Assembly: GCF_009649075.1 (NCBI RefSeq)
Contig: NZ_CP045737.1
Coordinates: 744,001-808,000 of the forward strand
Reading direction: 5' to 3'
DNA length: 64,000 nt
DNA from: Aeromicrobium yanjiei
GTDB lineage: Bacteria > Actinomycetota > Actinomycetes > Propionibacteriales > Nocardioidaceae
Shown piece by piece: positions 8,741-16,136 of this stretch. The position numbers and the translations under genes were made by a program. The notes under the pieces were generated by a model. It did not search any database, was not told the origin of the DNA, and was given only the letters and a program-made list of their open reading frames with translations. The stretch's first letter is position 1, and each line of letters begins with the position of its first letter.

Positions 8741-8761
8741 GTCACCCCAGTGTGGGGTGAC
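8741..8761. promoter_or_regulatory. Perfect palindrome at the presumed transcription start of permease 2
   Basis: GTCACCCC (8741-8748) and GGGGTGAC (8754-8761) form an 8-bp perfect inverted repeat with a 5-base centre, starting just after the -10. It lies at the same place as the weaker palindrome at 4991-5011. Confidence 0.45.
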
Positions 8762-8854
8762 TCACCTCTCAACGCCTGGTCGGGGCTCCGGGCCGGACAA
8801 CCACATCCTCCTCCTGGCGTTGCCCGAGGCCGCGCCCCGTCACGAAGGTTCACC

Positions 8855-10312
8855 ATGACTCACATCGCTTCGGCGTCAGGTAAGCCAACAGCGTCAGGCG
8901 CCGTCGAAGGGCAGCTGCGCGGCAACATGGGCGTACGGGAGCTCGTCTTCACGGCTTTGGCCTTCAACGCCCCGCTCGCCGCAGTGGCCGGCTTCGTCCC
9001 GGTCATTGCGGGCTTCGAGATCGGATTCGGCTCACCCCTGCTGTTTCCCGCGATGGGTTTGCTGTTGCTCGTGTTCTCGGTCGGCCTGAATGCCATGGCG
9101 GTACGGATGGAACGCCCCGGTGCCTTCTACTCCTACATCGCCCGAGGTCTGGGCCGGCCCGCCGGACTTGCGGCGGCGTTCTGCGCCGTCCTGACCTACG
9201 CGGCCCTCGCTGCGGGCATCTTCATCCTGCTCGGCCTGGCGGCCGGTGACTTCGCCCACGGTGTGCTGGGCATTGTCGACGCGGGTCCCTGGTGGGTCTG
9301 GGGACTGATCGGTTGGCTCGCAGTCACGGCGCTGACCCTGCTCAACATCGAGGTCTCGGCGAAGGTCCTCGGCATAGCGATGCTGTTCGAGGTTGTGATC
9401 GTCGCCGTGTGGAACCTGATGGTGTTCTCCGACGGCGGACCGGATGGGCGGGGCGTCGACGTGCTCGGCAACGTCTTCAACGGTTCGATCGCGCTGCCCC
9501 TGCTGTTCGTCGCCCTCTGCATGACCGGCTTCGAGTCGCTGCAGGTGTTCCGGGAGGAGACCCGGGACGCGGAGCGCACGGTGCCGCGCGCGACCTACAT
9601 CTTCCTGATCGTCCTGGCGGTCGGCTACGGTCTGACCACGTACATCTACGTCATCGCTCAGGGCTCCTCGGAGGCGCTGGCAGCAGGTGCGGCCAACCCG
9701 ACCGGGACGTTCCTGGGATCGATCGAGCACTACGTCGGCAGCGTGGCGAGCGATGCGGCGAGCCTGTTCCTTGTCACGAGTGCGTTTGCGTGCGCCCTGG
9801 CCATCCAGAACATCGTGTCGCGCTACCTGTATGCGCTGGGCCGCGACCGCGTGGTGCCCGGCGTGCTGGGCCGGGTCAACGAGCGTCACGGCAGCCCGGT
9901 CGTGGCCAGTCTCGTCGGTGGCGTGGGGGTGCTCGTGATCTTCCTGATCCCTGTCGTCAACGACGCCGACGCGGTGGCGTCGTATGCAGCGCTCTCCGGA
10001 CTCGGCATCTACGGGATCCTGCTGCTGTGGGCGGTCACCTCGGTCGCCGTGCTGGTGTTCTTCCGCCGTTCTTCGGTGTCGGACATCGGCCTCTGGCGCT
10101 CGGTCGTGGCTCCGCTGGCATCGCTCGTCGGCCTCGTCGCCGTCTCGTGGCTGGCGACGGCGCACCTCGGCGACGTCGTGGGCAATCTGGCGCTCGCCCG
10201 CGGCGTCCTGATCTTCACCGGCGCGGTGGCGCTGGCCGGATTCGTCCTGGCCCTGCGCTGGCGGCGGGTCGACCCTGACATCTACGCACGTATCGGCCGC
10301 CAGGACGCCTGA
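8855..10312 (+). CDS. APC-superfamily amino acid/amine permease 2
   Basis: A 485-residue, roughly 12-helix APC transporter and close paralogue of the permease at 5120. It shares RGNMG, FNAPLA, the FP/VIAGFE helix 1 motif and CMTGFESLQVFREET. ATG 8855 is preceded by GAAGG at 8844-8848, and the promoter at 8695-8737 leaves a leader of about 110 bases. The downstream cupin follows within 42 bases and is probably co-transcribed. Substrate is likely an amine or amino acid different from, or overlapping with, that of permease 1. The N-terminal cytoplasmic tail is the part that differs most between the two. Confidence 0.9.
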   Translation: MTHIASASGKPTASGAVEGQLRGNMGVRELVFTALAFNAPLAAVAGFVPVIAGFEIGFGSPLLFPAMGLLLLVFSVGLNAMAVRMERPGAFYSYIARGLGRPAGLAAAFCAVLTYAALAAGIFILLGLAAGDFAHGVLGIVDAGPWWVWGLIGWLAVTALTLLNIEVSAKVLGIAMLFEVVIVAVWNLMVFSDGGPDGRGVDVLGNVFNGSIALPLLFVALCMTGFESLQVFREETRDAERTVPRATYIFLIVLAVGYGLTTYIYVIAQGSSEALAAGAANPTGTFLGSIEHYVGSVASDAASLFLVTSAFACALAIQNIVSRYLYALGRDRVVPGVLGRVNERHGSPVVASLVGGVGVLVIFLIPVVNDADAVASYAALSGLGIYGILLLWAVTSVAVLVFFRRSSVSDIGLWRSVVAPLASLVGLVAVSWLATAHLGDVVGNLALARGVLIFTGAVALAGFVLALRWRRVDPDIYARIGRQDA

Positions 10313-10354
10313 CGCGTCACGGTTCCGCCCCTCACCTTCGTTCCAGGAGTACTG

Positions 10355-10690
10355 ATGAAGCTTGATCCCCGCACTGTCGCCGTCCACGCCTACGAAGTCG
10401 CACCCGGCCGGATCCTGGCCGGCGATCCACGCCCCTCGGCCGTCGAGCTCTGGAAGTCGCCGGACGGGAGCGTTCACGGTGGCGTGTGGGAGATGTCGGA
10501 GGGAACTCTCGGCGGCGTAGACGTCGATGAGCTCGTGCACGTCGTGCAGGGGCGGGTGTCCGTGACGTTCGACGACACGGGGGAGGGCCTCGAGCTCGCG
10601 GCGGGTGACGTCGCGACATTCACGCGCGGCCGGACCATGACGTGGGTGGTTTCCGAGCGCTTCCGCGCAGTGTTCGCCGGTGCCGTCTGA
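10355..10690 (+). CDS. Small cupin-domain protein (DUF861-like)
   Basis: A 111-residue single-domain cupin. DELVHVVQGRVSVTF resembles the first cupin motif and LAAGDVATFTRGRTMTWVV the second, as in the DUF861/Cupin_3 group. The start has CCAGGAG about seven bases upstream. It ends the permease 2 transcript. Related small cupins commonly accompany amine and ureide catabolism, where some are hydrolases or isomerases and others only bind. Metal-binding His residues are few here, so catalysis is uncertain. Two further small cupins are at 15206 and 15628. Confidence 0.75.
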   Translation: MKLDPRTVAVHAYEVAPGRILAGDPRPSAVELWKSPDGSVHGGVWEMSEGTLGGVDVDELVHVVQGRVSVTFDDTGEGLELAAGDVATFTRGRTMTWVVSERFRAVFAGAV

Positions 10691-10747
10691 CGACACCTCG
10701 ATCGACGCGGGCAGCCTGCGGAGGCTGGCGCGCAGTGCTGAGACCAG

Positions 10748-10791
10748 TGGCACATCGCGTCAACCTGGAGCTGCGTCGTCGTCGATAGCGT
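10748..10791 (+). promoter_or_regulatory. Probable regulon promoter for the leader peptide-SDR unit
   Basis: TGGCACAT (10748-10755), four bases, TCAACCTG from 10760, then TAGCGT (10786-10791). The TCAA to TAG distance is 26 rather than 25. The -10 is followed by TCGAG as in the permease promoters. The rest of the 10691-10960 gap shows no other convincing signal. Confidence 0.45.
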
Positions 10792-10960
10792 TCGAGACGC
10801 AGGCCACACGGCTCTCGTCCGCGAGCGACATTCGACGAGCGATCGGGTGCGACGACGCTCGTGACGCCCCGGTGCGACGGACTCGTCCCCGGTTCTTGCC
10901 GCCCGCCCCGAACCTTCTGCGGGTGAGGCGGCTCAACGAAATGATCAGAGGAGATCAACC

Positions 10961-11047
10961 ATGTTCCACACCAGCTCAGCTCGAACGAGCCTAGCGGCGA
11001 CCACCGGCTCCGAGGCTGTCCTGCTCGACGGGCAGGTCCAGGCATGA
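10961..11047 (+). CDS. Putative 28-residue leader peptide translationally coupled to the SDR
   Basis: ATG 10961 is preceded by a strong AGAGGAG (10947-10953) at a seven-base spacing. The frame gives MFHTSSARTSLAATTG, then SEAVLLDGQVQA, and stops with a TGA that overlaps the ATG of the SDR (ATGA at 11044-11047). The SDR itself has no good Shine-Dalgarno sequence, so translation of this peptide probably delivers ribosomes to the SDR start. It is not a mycofactocin precursor, as it lacks the C-terminal Val-Tyr. Whether the peptide has any function of its own is unknown. Confidence 0.5.
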   Translation: MFHTSSARTSLAATTGSEAVLLDGQVQA

Positions 11048-11856
11048 GCCGCCGCGTCGTGCTGATCACGGGCGCGGCCCGCGGGCAGGGACGCTCGCAC
11101 GCGCTGCGCTTCGCCGAGCAGGGTGCAGACCTCGTCCTGATCGACGTGTGCGCGAATGACCCGCACATCCCTTTCGACATGGCCTCGGCCGATGAGCTGG
11201 CCCAGACCACGAAGGACGCGCAGGCGTTCGGCGCCACGGTCATCAGCGCTCAGGCCGACGTGCGCAGGGGGGGCGAGATGAGGGCCGTCGTCGACCAGGT
11301 CGAGAGCACGTTCGGTCGCCTCGATGTCGTCGTGGCCAATGCTGGCGCGTACGCCTTCGGGCCGATGTCCAGCCTGGAGATCGACGACGACCGCTGGGAA
11401 GCGGTGGTCGGGACCAACCTGACCGGGGTGTTCAACACCGTACGGGCCACGGCGCCGCTCATGATCCGTGGCGGACACGGAGGCTCCATCGTGCTGGTGA
11501 GCTCCAGCGCCGCCCGCAGGGGCCTGCGCTCCATGGCGGACTACACGGCGAGCAAGCACGGCGTCGTGGGTCTGATGCGCACATTCGCCAATGAGCTCGG
11601 CGAGCACTCGATCCGCGTCAACTCGGTCGCTCCCACCGGGGTCGAGACCTACATGATCACCAACCCGGCGATTCAGCAGTGGTATGCCGAAAACCCCACG
11701 ATGCTGGAGAACGAGACCGGCAACATCCTCCCCGTCGGCATGCTGCAGGCAGACGACATCACGGATGCCGTGGTGTGGCTAGCCTCCGATGGTGCGAAGT
11801 TCGTGACCGGCGTGGACCTGCCGGTCGACGCCGGGTTCCGTGAGGTGACGCCGTGA
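11044..11856 (+). CDS. Short-chain dehydrogenase of the mycofactocin-dependent subfamily (SDR1)
   Basis: A 270-residue SDR. The cofactor motif reads ITGAARGQGRSHAL at residues 8-21; this GARGQGRSHA variant is characteristic of the actinobacterial SDRs that work with the redox peptide mycofactocin, holding NAD(H) tightly. NAG occurs near residue 100, the catalytic Ser in VSSSAARRG near 157, and YTASK supplies Tyr and Lys near 170. The likely reaction is alcohol to aldehyde or ketone with electrons passed to mycofactocin. It is coupled to the 28-residue leader by an ATGA overlap and ends before a strong terminator. The paralogue at 25361 shares the motif. No mycofactocin biosynthesis genes are in the window. 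Confidence 0.85.
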   Translation: MSRRVVLITGAARGQGRSHALRFAEQGADLVLIDVCANDPHIPFDMASADELAQTTKDAQAFGATVISAQADVRRGGEMRAVVDQVESTFGRLDVVVANAGAYAFGPMSSLEIDDDRWEAVVGTNLTGVFNTVRATAPLMIRGGHGGSIVLVSSSAARRGLRSMADYTASKHGVVGLMRTFANELGEHSIRVNSVAPTGVETYMITNPAIQQWYAENPTMLENETGNILPVGMLQADDITDAVVWLASDGAKFVTGVDLPVDAGFREVTP

Positions 11857-11873
11857 CGGTCCGGTGAGACTTG

Positions 11874-11905
11874 CGACCCGGACCAGCGTCAGCTGGTCCG
11901 GGTCG
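11874..11905. terminator. Convergent terminator hairpin
   Basis: A 14-bp perfect stem (11874-11887 with 11892-11905) closes a four-base GTCA loop between the converging SDR1 and PucR-type genes. It has no T-tract and is likely bidirectional. Confidence 0.7.
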
Positions 11906-11937
11906 ACCGTTTGACCGGGGCTGCCCTGTCAGATGGC

Positions 11938-13524
11938 CTAGGGCACGCCGGACGCCGCGAGATCCGTGGCGATGAGCGCCACGTGCAACGACACGATCAC
12001 CTCGGGATCGTCGAGGTCGATCTTGAGGATCCGACCGATCTTGGCGAGCCTGTCGTAGAACACCGGACGTGACATGTGCAGGCTGGCTGCAGCGTCGGAC
12101 TTGTTGGACCCGTGCGTCGTGAGGGCGCGCAGCACCGCCAGGTGATCACCGCCCCAGCGCTCGTCGTGCGCGCGCAGCGGCCCGAGCTCGCGCTCGGCGA
12201 ACAGCCTGACCCGGTCGTCGTCGCCCAACAGCGCGAGCAGGCCGCGCACGTGCAGATCCTCCAACCGGTGCACGGCCCGATCGGAATCGTGCTTGACGGA
12301 GCCGAGCACCTGCATGCTCTCGCGCAGGGTCCGGTCGACCTCGCCGATCGACTGCACTGCGCGGGCCGCCCCGACGACGACCGAACGACGACGGTGGACG
12401 GCCGCCGCGACGGAGTCCACCACCGCCTGCGCATCGGCCGAGGGACCGGGCGCGAGCAGGACCCACGCCTTCTGGTCGCTCTCGCACACCAAGGCCGGCG
12501 TGCGGGCGGCGTGGGCCGCGTGCACGGCCGCCGCCATGACGTCGTCGAGCGCATGGGTCACCGGCTGCGAACCGTCGATCGTCGGGCGGATCGCCAAGGC
12601 GACGTACTGGCGCATCGTGACGGGGAAGCCGGACAGCTCGCAGCGTTGCAGGACATTCTCGTCCGCGCTGTCGCTGAGCAGGCCGAGCATGAGCTCCTGG
12701 TGGGTGCGGCGCACCTGGCTGCTGCGATGGCGGTCCTGCAAGCGGTGCATCGCGAGTGCGGCGGCACCACGCTCGACCACGGCGATCAGTCGCTGCGTCG
12801 GGACATGCGGTGCATGCACGACGAGCCGTCCCCAATCCCGCTCGCGCCGCCCCAGCCGGGTGACGAGCCAGCCGTGGCGAGCGTCCCACGTGGTGCGTGC
12901 GTCGAGGACGATCGTGCGCGATCGCCCGGCCCACCCGGCCAGGAACTCCCTCGACCCGTGGGGCCCGGGGCGAAAGTCGACCACCTGGTGCTCGCCGCTC
13001 TCGAGCACGACCGTGGAGCCCGCGAGCCGCTGCACCGCCTCCAGTATCTCGCGGGGGCCGGCCTCCGAGATGCTCAGCTCGGTGAACGTGTCGTGCACCT
13101 CTTCGGCCTCCCGTAGTTCGGCCAGCTGGCGGTCGACGATGCGCTCGCCAAGGGCCTGGGTGATCGCGGCGAATCGCACCTCGTGGTGCAACGCGATGAG
13201 AGGCAGCCCGAATGACTCGCAGGCCTCGACCAGGGCCGGCGGCACCGTGGTCCAACGGCGCCCGAGCTCCAGGATGATCCCGGCGGCGCCGCTGTGGGCC
13301 AGGCTGCGGGCGAATGTCGCCAACCCGCGATCGTCATCCGGTAGTGCGATGCCGGTGCTCAGCAGCAGATCGCCTTCGCGCAGCAGCGGGGCGATGTCGG
13401 CCAGCTCGGTGGAGTGCACCCACCGCACGGGTGCGGCCAGGCCGCGGGCACCCGCGAGGCACTCCGGACCTGCGGTCCGGATGACCTCGAGGTCGAGGGC
13501 CTCGGCCAGGGTCAGGGTGCTCAT
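11938..13524 (-). CDS. PucR-family transcriptional regulator
   Basis: The protein is 528 residues if it starts at MSTLTLAEAL (13524). Residues about 5-125 are the PucR N-terminal sensor domain (VRWVHSTELADIAPLLREGD is typical). The middle holds a CdaR/GGDEF-like region, and the last ~60 residues are a PucR C-terminal HTH with THGSNKSDAAASLHMSRPVF. The frame is open further upstream, but the conserved N-terminus begins here. No strong Shine-Dalgarno sequence precedes it. It is divergent from the dehydrogenase at 13871, so it probably regulates that operon and itself. Family members sense purine-breakdown products, GABA, proline or glutamate-related metabolites. The 346-base gap has a TGTACGGCC element (see 13610). 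Confidence 0.87.
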   Translation of the reverse strand: MSTLTLAEALDLEVIRTAGPECLAGARGLAAPVRWVHSTELADIAPLLREGDLLLSTGIALPDDDRGLATFARSLAHSGAAGIILELGRRWTTVPPALVEACESFGLPLIALHHEVRFAAITQALGERIVDRQLAELREAEEVHDTFTELSISEAGPREILEAVQRLAGSTVVLESGEHQVVDFRPGPHGSREFLAGWAGRSRTIVLDARTTWDARHGWLVTRLGRRERDWGRLVVHAPHVPTQRLIAVVERGAAALAMHRLQDRHRSSQVRRTHQELMLGLLSDSADENVLQRCELSGFPVTMRQYVALAIRPTIDGSQPVTHALDDVMAAAVHAAHAARTPALVCESDQKAWVLLAPGPSADAQAVVDSVAAAVHRRRSVVVGAARAVQSIGEVDRTLRESMQVLGSVKHDSDRAVHRLEDLHVRGLLALLGDDDRVRLFAERELGPLRAHDERWGGDHLAVLRALTTHGSNKSDAAASLHMSRPVFYDRLAKIGRILKIDLDDPEVIVSLHVALIATDLAASGVP

Positions 13525-13609
13525 CGACGCACTCGGTCGACCCGTTCCAGACCGATGACAGTCACGCGGACCATTGGCAGCATGCAGTTCCTCCCCAGAA
13601 GTCGGGCCT

Positions 13610-13623
13610 AATGTACGGCCATT
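13610..13623 (-). promoter_or_regulatory. GGCCGTACATT element upstream of the PucR-type gene
   Basis: On the minus strand AATGGCCGTACATT includes a TACATT -10-like hexamer, about 91 bases before the PucR-type start. The same element, TTGGCCGTACATTT, lies before both divergent genes at 32.3-32.4 kb in the same orientation relative to each gene. The rest of 13525-13870 shows no further repeat I can identify. Confidence 0.45.
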
Positions 13624-13870
13624 TAGCCACGAAGGGAATGACGAGCGGCAACTTAGTTCGTTTCTCACTCCAATCATGGTTAAAACCCGGGCTTGGGCAT
13701 GAGCCGATCTGGCCGGATAAATGCATCTGAGTAGGCGTCGAGTGCTCCACTTGGACCCGACAAGATGTCGCGAAACGTGTCGCGAGCCGTCAGTGTGACG
13801 GGCGAACTGGGCCCAGAGATCGCACAGGGTGGGAACGTCCCCACCGCACACCTCGACCCCAGGAGCCCCC

Positions 13871-15139
13871 ATGTCGCGTGATCTCTCGATGCAGACCTCC
13901 GAGGTCCTGCGCGACGCCCTCGACCAGCTGTCCGACGCCGCCGAGGTTCTCGGCCTGAGTGAGGGGATGGCCGCCGGACTGGCGCACCCGCGGCGCGAGG
14001 TGACAGTCAGTGTTCCGTTGCGGCGGGACGACGGCTCGGTCGAGGTGCTGACGGGCCACCGCGTCCAGCACAACCTGACCCGCGGGCCGGCGAAGGGTGG
14101 CGTGCGGTTCAGCGCCGACGTGACCCTCGAGGAGGTGCGTGCCCTCGCGATGTGGATGACCTGGAAGTGCGCGCTCGTCGACGTCCCCTACGGGGGTGGC
14201 AAGGGTGGGGTCAGGCTCGATCCGAAGCTCTACTCGCGCGCCGAGCTCGAGCGGGTCACGCGCCGTTACACCAGCGAGATAGCGCCGCTGCTCGGGCCGG
14301 AGCGAGACATCCCGGCTCCGGACCTGGGCACCGATGAGCAGGTCATGGCCTGGATGATGGACACCTACTCGACGGGCGTGGGTCACACGGCACTCGGCGT
14401 CGTGACGGGCAAACCACTCGCGCTGGGTGGATCGCTGGGGCGGGCGACTGCGACGTCCCGCGGGGTCACGCATGTGGCTCTCGCCGCCTTGGCGTCCCGG
14501 GGCGTGCAGGTCCGGGGCTCCAGATCTGCCGTCCAGGGCTTCGGCAAGGTGGGCCGCTACACCGCACGCTTCCTCGCCGAGGCCGGTTCCCGCGTCGTGG
14601 CCGTGAGTGATCAGTACGGGGCGGTCGTCGACTGGAACGGGCTCGACGTGCCTGGCCTGGAGGCGCACGTCGACGCGACCGGATCCGTCGTGGGATACGG
14701 GCGCAGCGAGCCGCTCGACCGAGCTGACGATCTGCTCGTCCTGCCGGTCGACCTGCTGGTGCCGGCAGCCGTGGAGGCCGTGATCACCGAGGACAATGCC
14801 GACCGGGTTCTTGCCCGCGTGGTGGTGGAAGGCGCCAACGGTCCCACGACCCGGGAGGCCGACAGGATCCTCGCCGATCGCGACGTGCTGGTGGTCCCCG
14901 ACATCCTCGCCAATGCAGGAGGGGTCGTCGTGTCCTATTTCGAGTGGGTCCAGGCGAACCAGGCCTTTTGGTGGACCGAGACCGAGGTGGAGGATCGCCT
15001 GGCCGCGCGGATGACCGTCGCCTGGGAGCGGACGGCGGCGCTGGCGCAGTCGCGGGATCTGTCCCTGCGTGGTGCCGCGACCGCGCTCGCGGTCGGCGCT
15101 GTGGCCGAAGCCCATCAGCTGCGCGGCCTCTATCCGTGA
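13871..15139 (+). CDS. Glu/Leu/Phe/Val dehydrogenase family protein
   Basis: A 422-residue NAD(P)-dependent amino acid dehydrogenase. HNLTRGPAKGGVRF and the catalytic-Lys segment VDVPYGGGKGGVRLDP are hallmark glutamate dehydrogenase motifs. VQGFGKVGRYTARFLAEAG is the Rossmann cofactor motif. ATG 13871 has AGGAG five bases upstream. The enzyme interconverts an amino acid with a 2-oxo acid and ammonia. Beside an aminotransferase and amine oxidases it could recycle glutamate or handle released ammonium. It is divergent from the PucR-type regulator and is followed by two cupins, MmsA and the aminotransferase on the same strand, with short gaps that suggest one operon. Confidence 0.88.
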   Translation: MSRDLSMQTSEVLRDALDQLSDAAEVLGLSEGMAAGLAHPRREVTVSVPLRRDDGSVEVLTGHRVQHNLTRGPAKGGVRFSADVTLEEVRALAMWMTWKCALVDVPYGGGKGGVRLDPKLYSRAELERVTRRYTSEIAPLLGPERDIPAPDLGTDEQVMAWMMDTYSTGVGHTALGVVTGKPLALGGSLGRATATSRGVTHVALAALASRGVQVRGSRSAVQGFGKVGRYTARFLAEAGSRVVAVSDQYGAVVDWNGLDVPGLEAHVDATGSVVGYGRSEPLDRADDLLVLPVDLLVPAAVEAVITEDNADRVLARVVVEGANGPTTREADRILADRDVLVVPDILANAGGVVVSYFEWVQANQAFWWTETEVEDRLAARMTVAWERTAALAQSRDLSLRGAATALAVGAVAEAHQLRGLYP

Positions 15140-15205
15140 CCGCGACTGACGGGTCGAGCAGGTTCAAGCAATCACGTCGATATGTGGGAAAGAGGAGGAG
15201 CGGTG

Positions 15206-15562
15206 ATGGTTGAAACCCTGTCGTTGTCCCTGAACGAGAACGTCGAGTGGACGGGCGGTGACCCGGTTCCCGCGGAGCGCGTGATCGACGGGGAACCGTT
15301 GTTCAGCACGATCAGGACGGTGGAGCAGGGTGCGGTGACCGCTGGCTTCTGGCGCTGCACGCCAGGGCGTTTCCAGGCATCGCGAACTGGATCGGACGAG
15401 GTGTTCACGGTCATTCGCGGAGCGGGCCGCGTGATCGCGGACGGCTCCGACGCAGTGCAGCTGGCGCCCGGGGTCGTGGTCGTCATCCGCTCCGGATGGT
15501 CAGGGGTGTGGGAGATCGACGAGACGATCGAGAAGGCGTTCATCATCACCGCCTCGAGCTGA
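15206..15562 (+). CDS. Small cupin-domain protein (DUF861-like)
   Basis: A 118-residue cupin. EVFTVIRGAGRVIADG and LAPGVVVVIRSGWSGVWEI correspond to cupin motifs 1 and 2, and the Trp-rich second motif resembles the DUF861 group. ATG 15206 lies seven bases after AGGAGG; an adjacent in-frame GTG at 15203 is a possible alternative. It sits in the dehydrogenase-MmsA-aminotransferase operon. Like its neighbour it lacks the full set of metal-binding histidines, so a binding or isomerase role is as likely as an oxygenase. Confidence 0.75.
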   Translation: MVETLSLSLNENVEWTGGDPVPAERVIDGEPLFSTIRTVEQGAVTAGFWRCTPGRFQASRTGSDEVFTVIRGAGRVIADGSDAVQLAPGVVVVIRSGWSGVWEIDETIEKAFIITASS

Positions 15563-15627
15563 GGCCGCACTGGGCATCACCGATGCCGCAGCCTGCAATC
15601 AAGAAGTCTAGATACAAGGAGCAGCCC

Positions 15628-16029
15628 GTGTCCGACCCCGTCGCCGTCGTCGAGTTCGACGAACGGTTCACCACATCGTTCGCCCCGTTCGTCCTGGATC
15701 GTCGCACCCGTGCGACCCCACTGACCCAGCTGTCGGCCGGTTTCCTCGTCTCCGAGCAGGGAGGGCGTTCTGAGCCCTGGACCTTGCCGTACGAAGAGGT
15801 GCTGTTCGGAATCGAGGGTCGAGCCTCCGTGGACGTGCAGGGGCAGGGCATCGTCGAGGTGGGGCCGGGTGACTTCGTGGTGCTCCAGCGTGGGGCGACA
15901 GTCGTCTACGAGGCGGCGCCCGGCACCCGGATCCTCTACGCCGTCGCACCCGCGGACTGGGAGTCCGCCGTCCCCGAGGCATGGGCGGCTGCTCAGGCCT
16001 CCGTGGGCTTCCCGGTCGCTGGGAGCTGA
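15628..16029 (+). CDS. EutQ-like cupin protein
   Basis: A 133-residue cupin. The segment SEPWTLPYEEVLFGIEGRAS followed by VEVGPGDFVVLQRGATVVYE matches ethanolamine-utilisation EutQ-type cupins, where an EE pair replaces the usual His motif. Start GTG 15628 has AAGGAG six bases upstream; an earlier in-frame ATG lacks one. It follows the cupin at 15206 by 65 bases and precedes MmsA. EutQ proteins have been linked to acetate kinase activity and to microcompartments. No microcompartment shell genes are present here, so the role is likely metabolic and unspecified. Confidence 0.72.
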   Translation: MSDPVAVVEFDERFTTSFAPFVLDRRTRATPLTQLSAGFLVSEQGGRSEPWTLPYEEVLFGIEGRASVDVQGQGIVEVGPGDFVVLQRGATVVYEAAPGTRILYAVAPADWESAVPEAWAAAQASVGFPVAGS

Positions 16030-16136
16030 CCTGCGTCCGGACCGACAGTTCGTAGGCCACAGCCGCCCACTCGGACGTTCTGTCGGGCACGGGTCGAGGC
16101 TACGGCAACCAAGATGATGTCGACGAAAGGAACTTC

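Noticed and set aside
9032-10753. A 573-residue minus-strand open frame
   Set aside because: Antisense shadow of permease 2 and the cupin, rich in Arg, Asp, Gln and His without motifs.
10680-10994. A 104-residue plus-strand frame between the cupin and SDR1
   Set aside because: It begins inside the cupin gene, has no ribosome site, is low-complexity Arg/Ser/Ala, and runs across the predicted promoter and leader peptide.
10961-11047. Mycofactocin precursor peptide (MftA) next to a mycofactocin-type SDR
   Set aside because: The length is right but the peptide ends LLDGQVQA and lacks the C-terminal Val-Tyr; no mftB or mftC gene follows.
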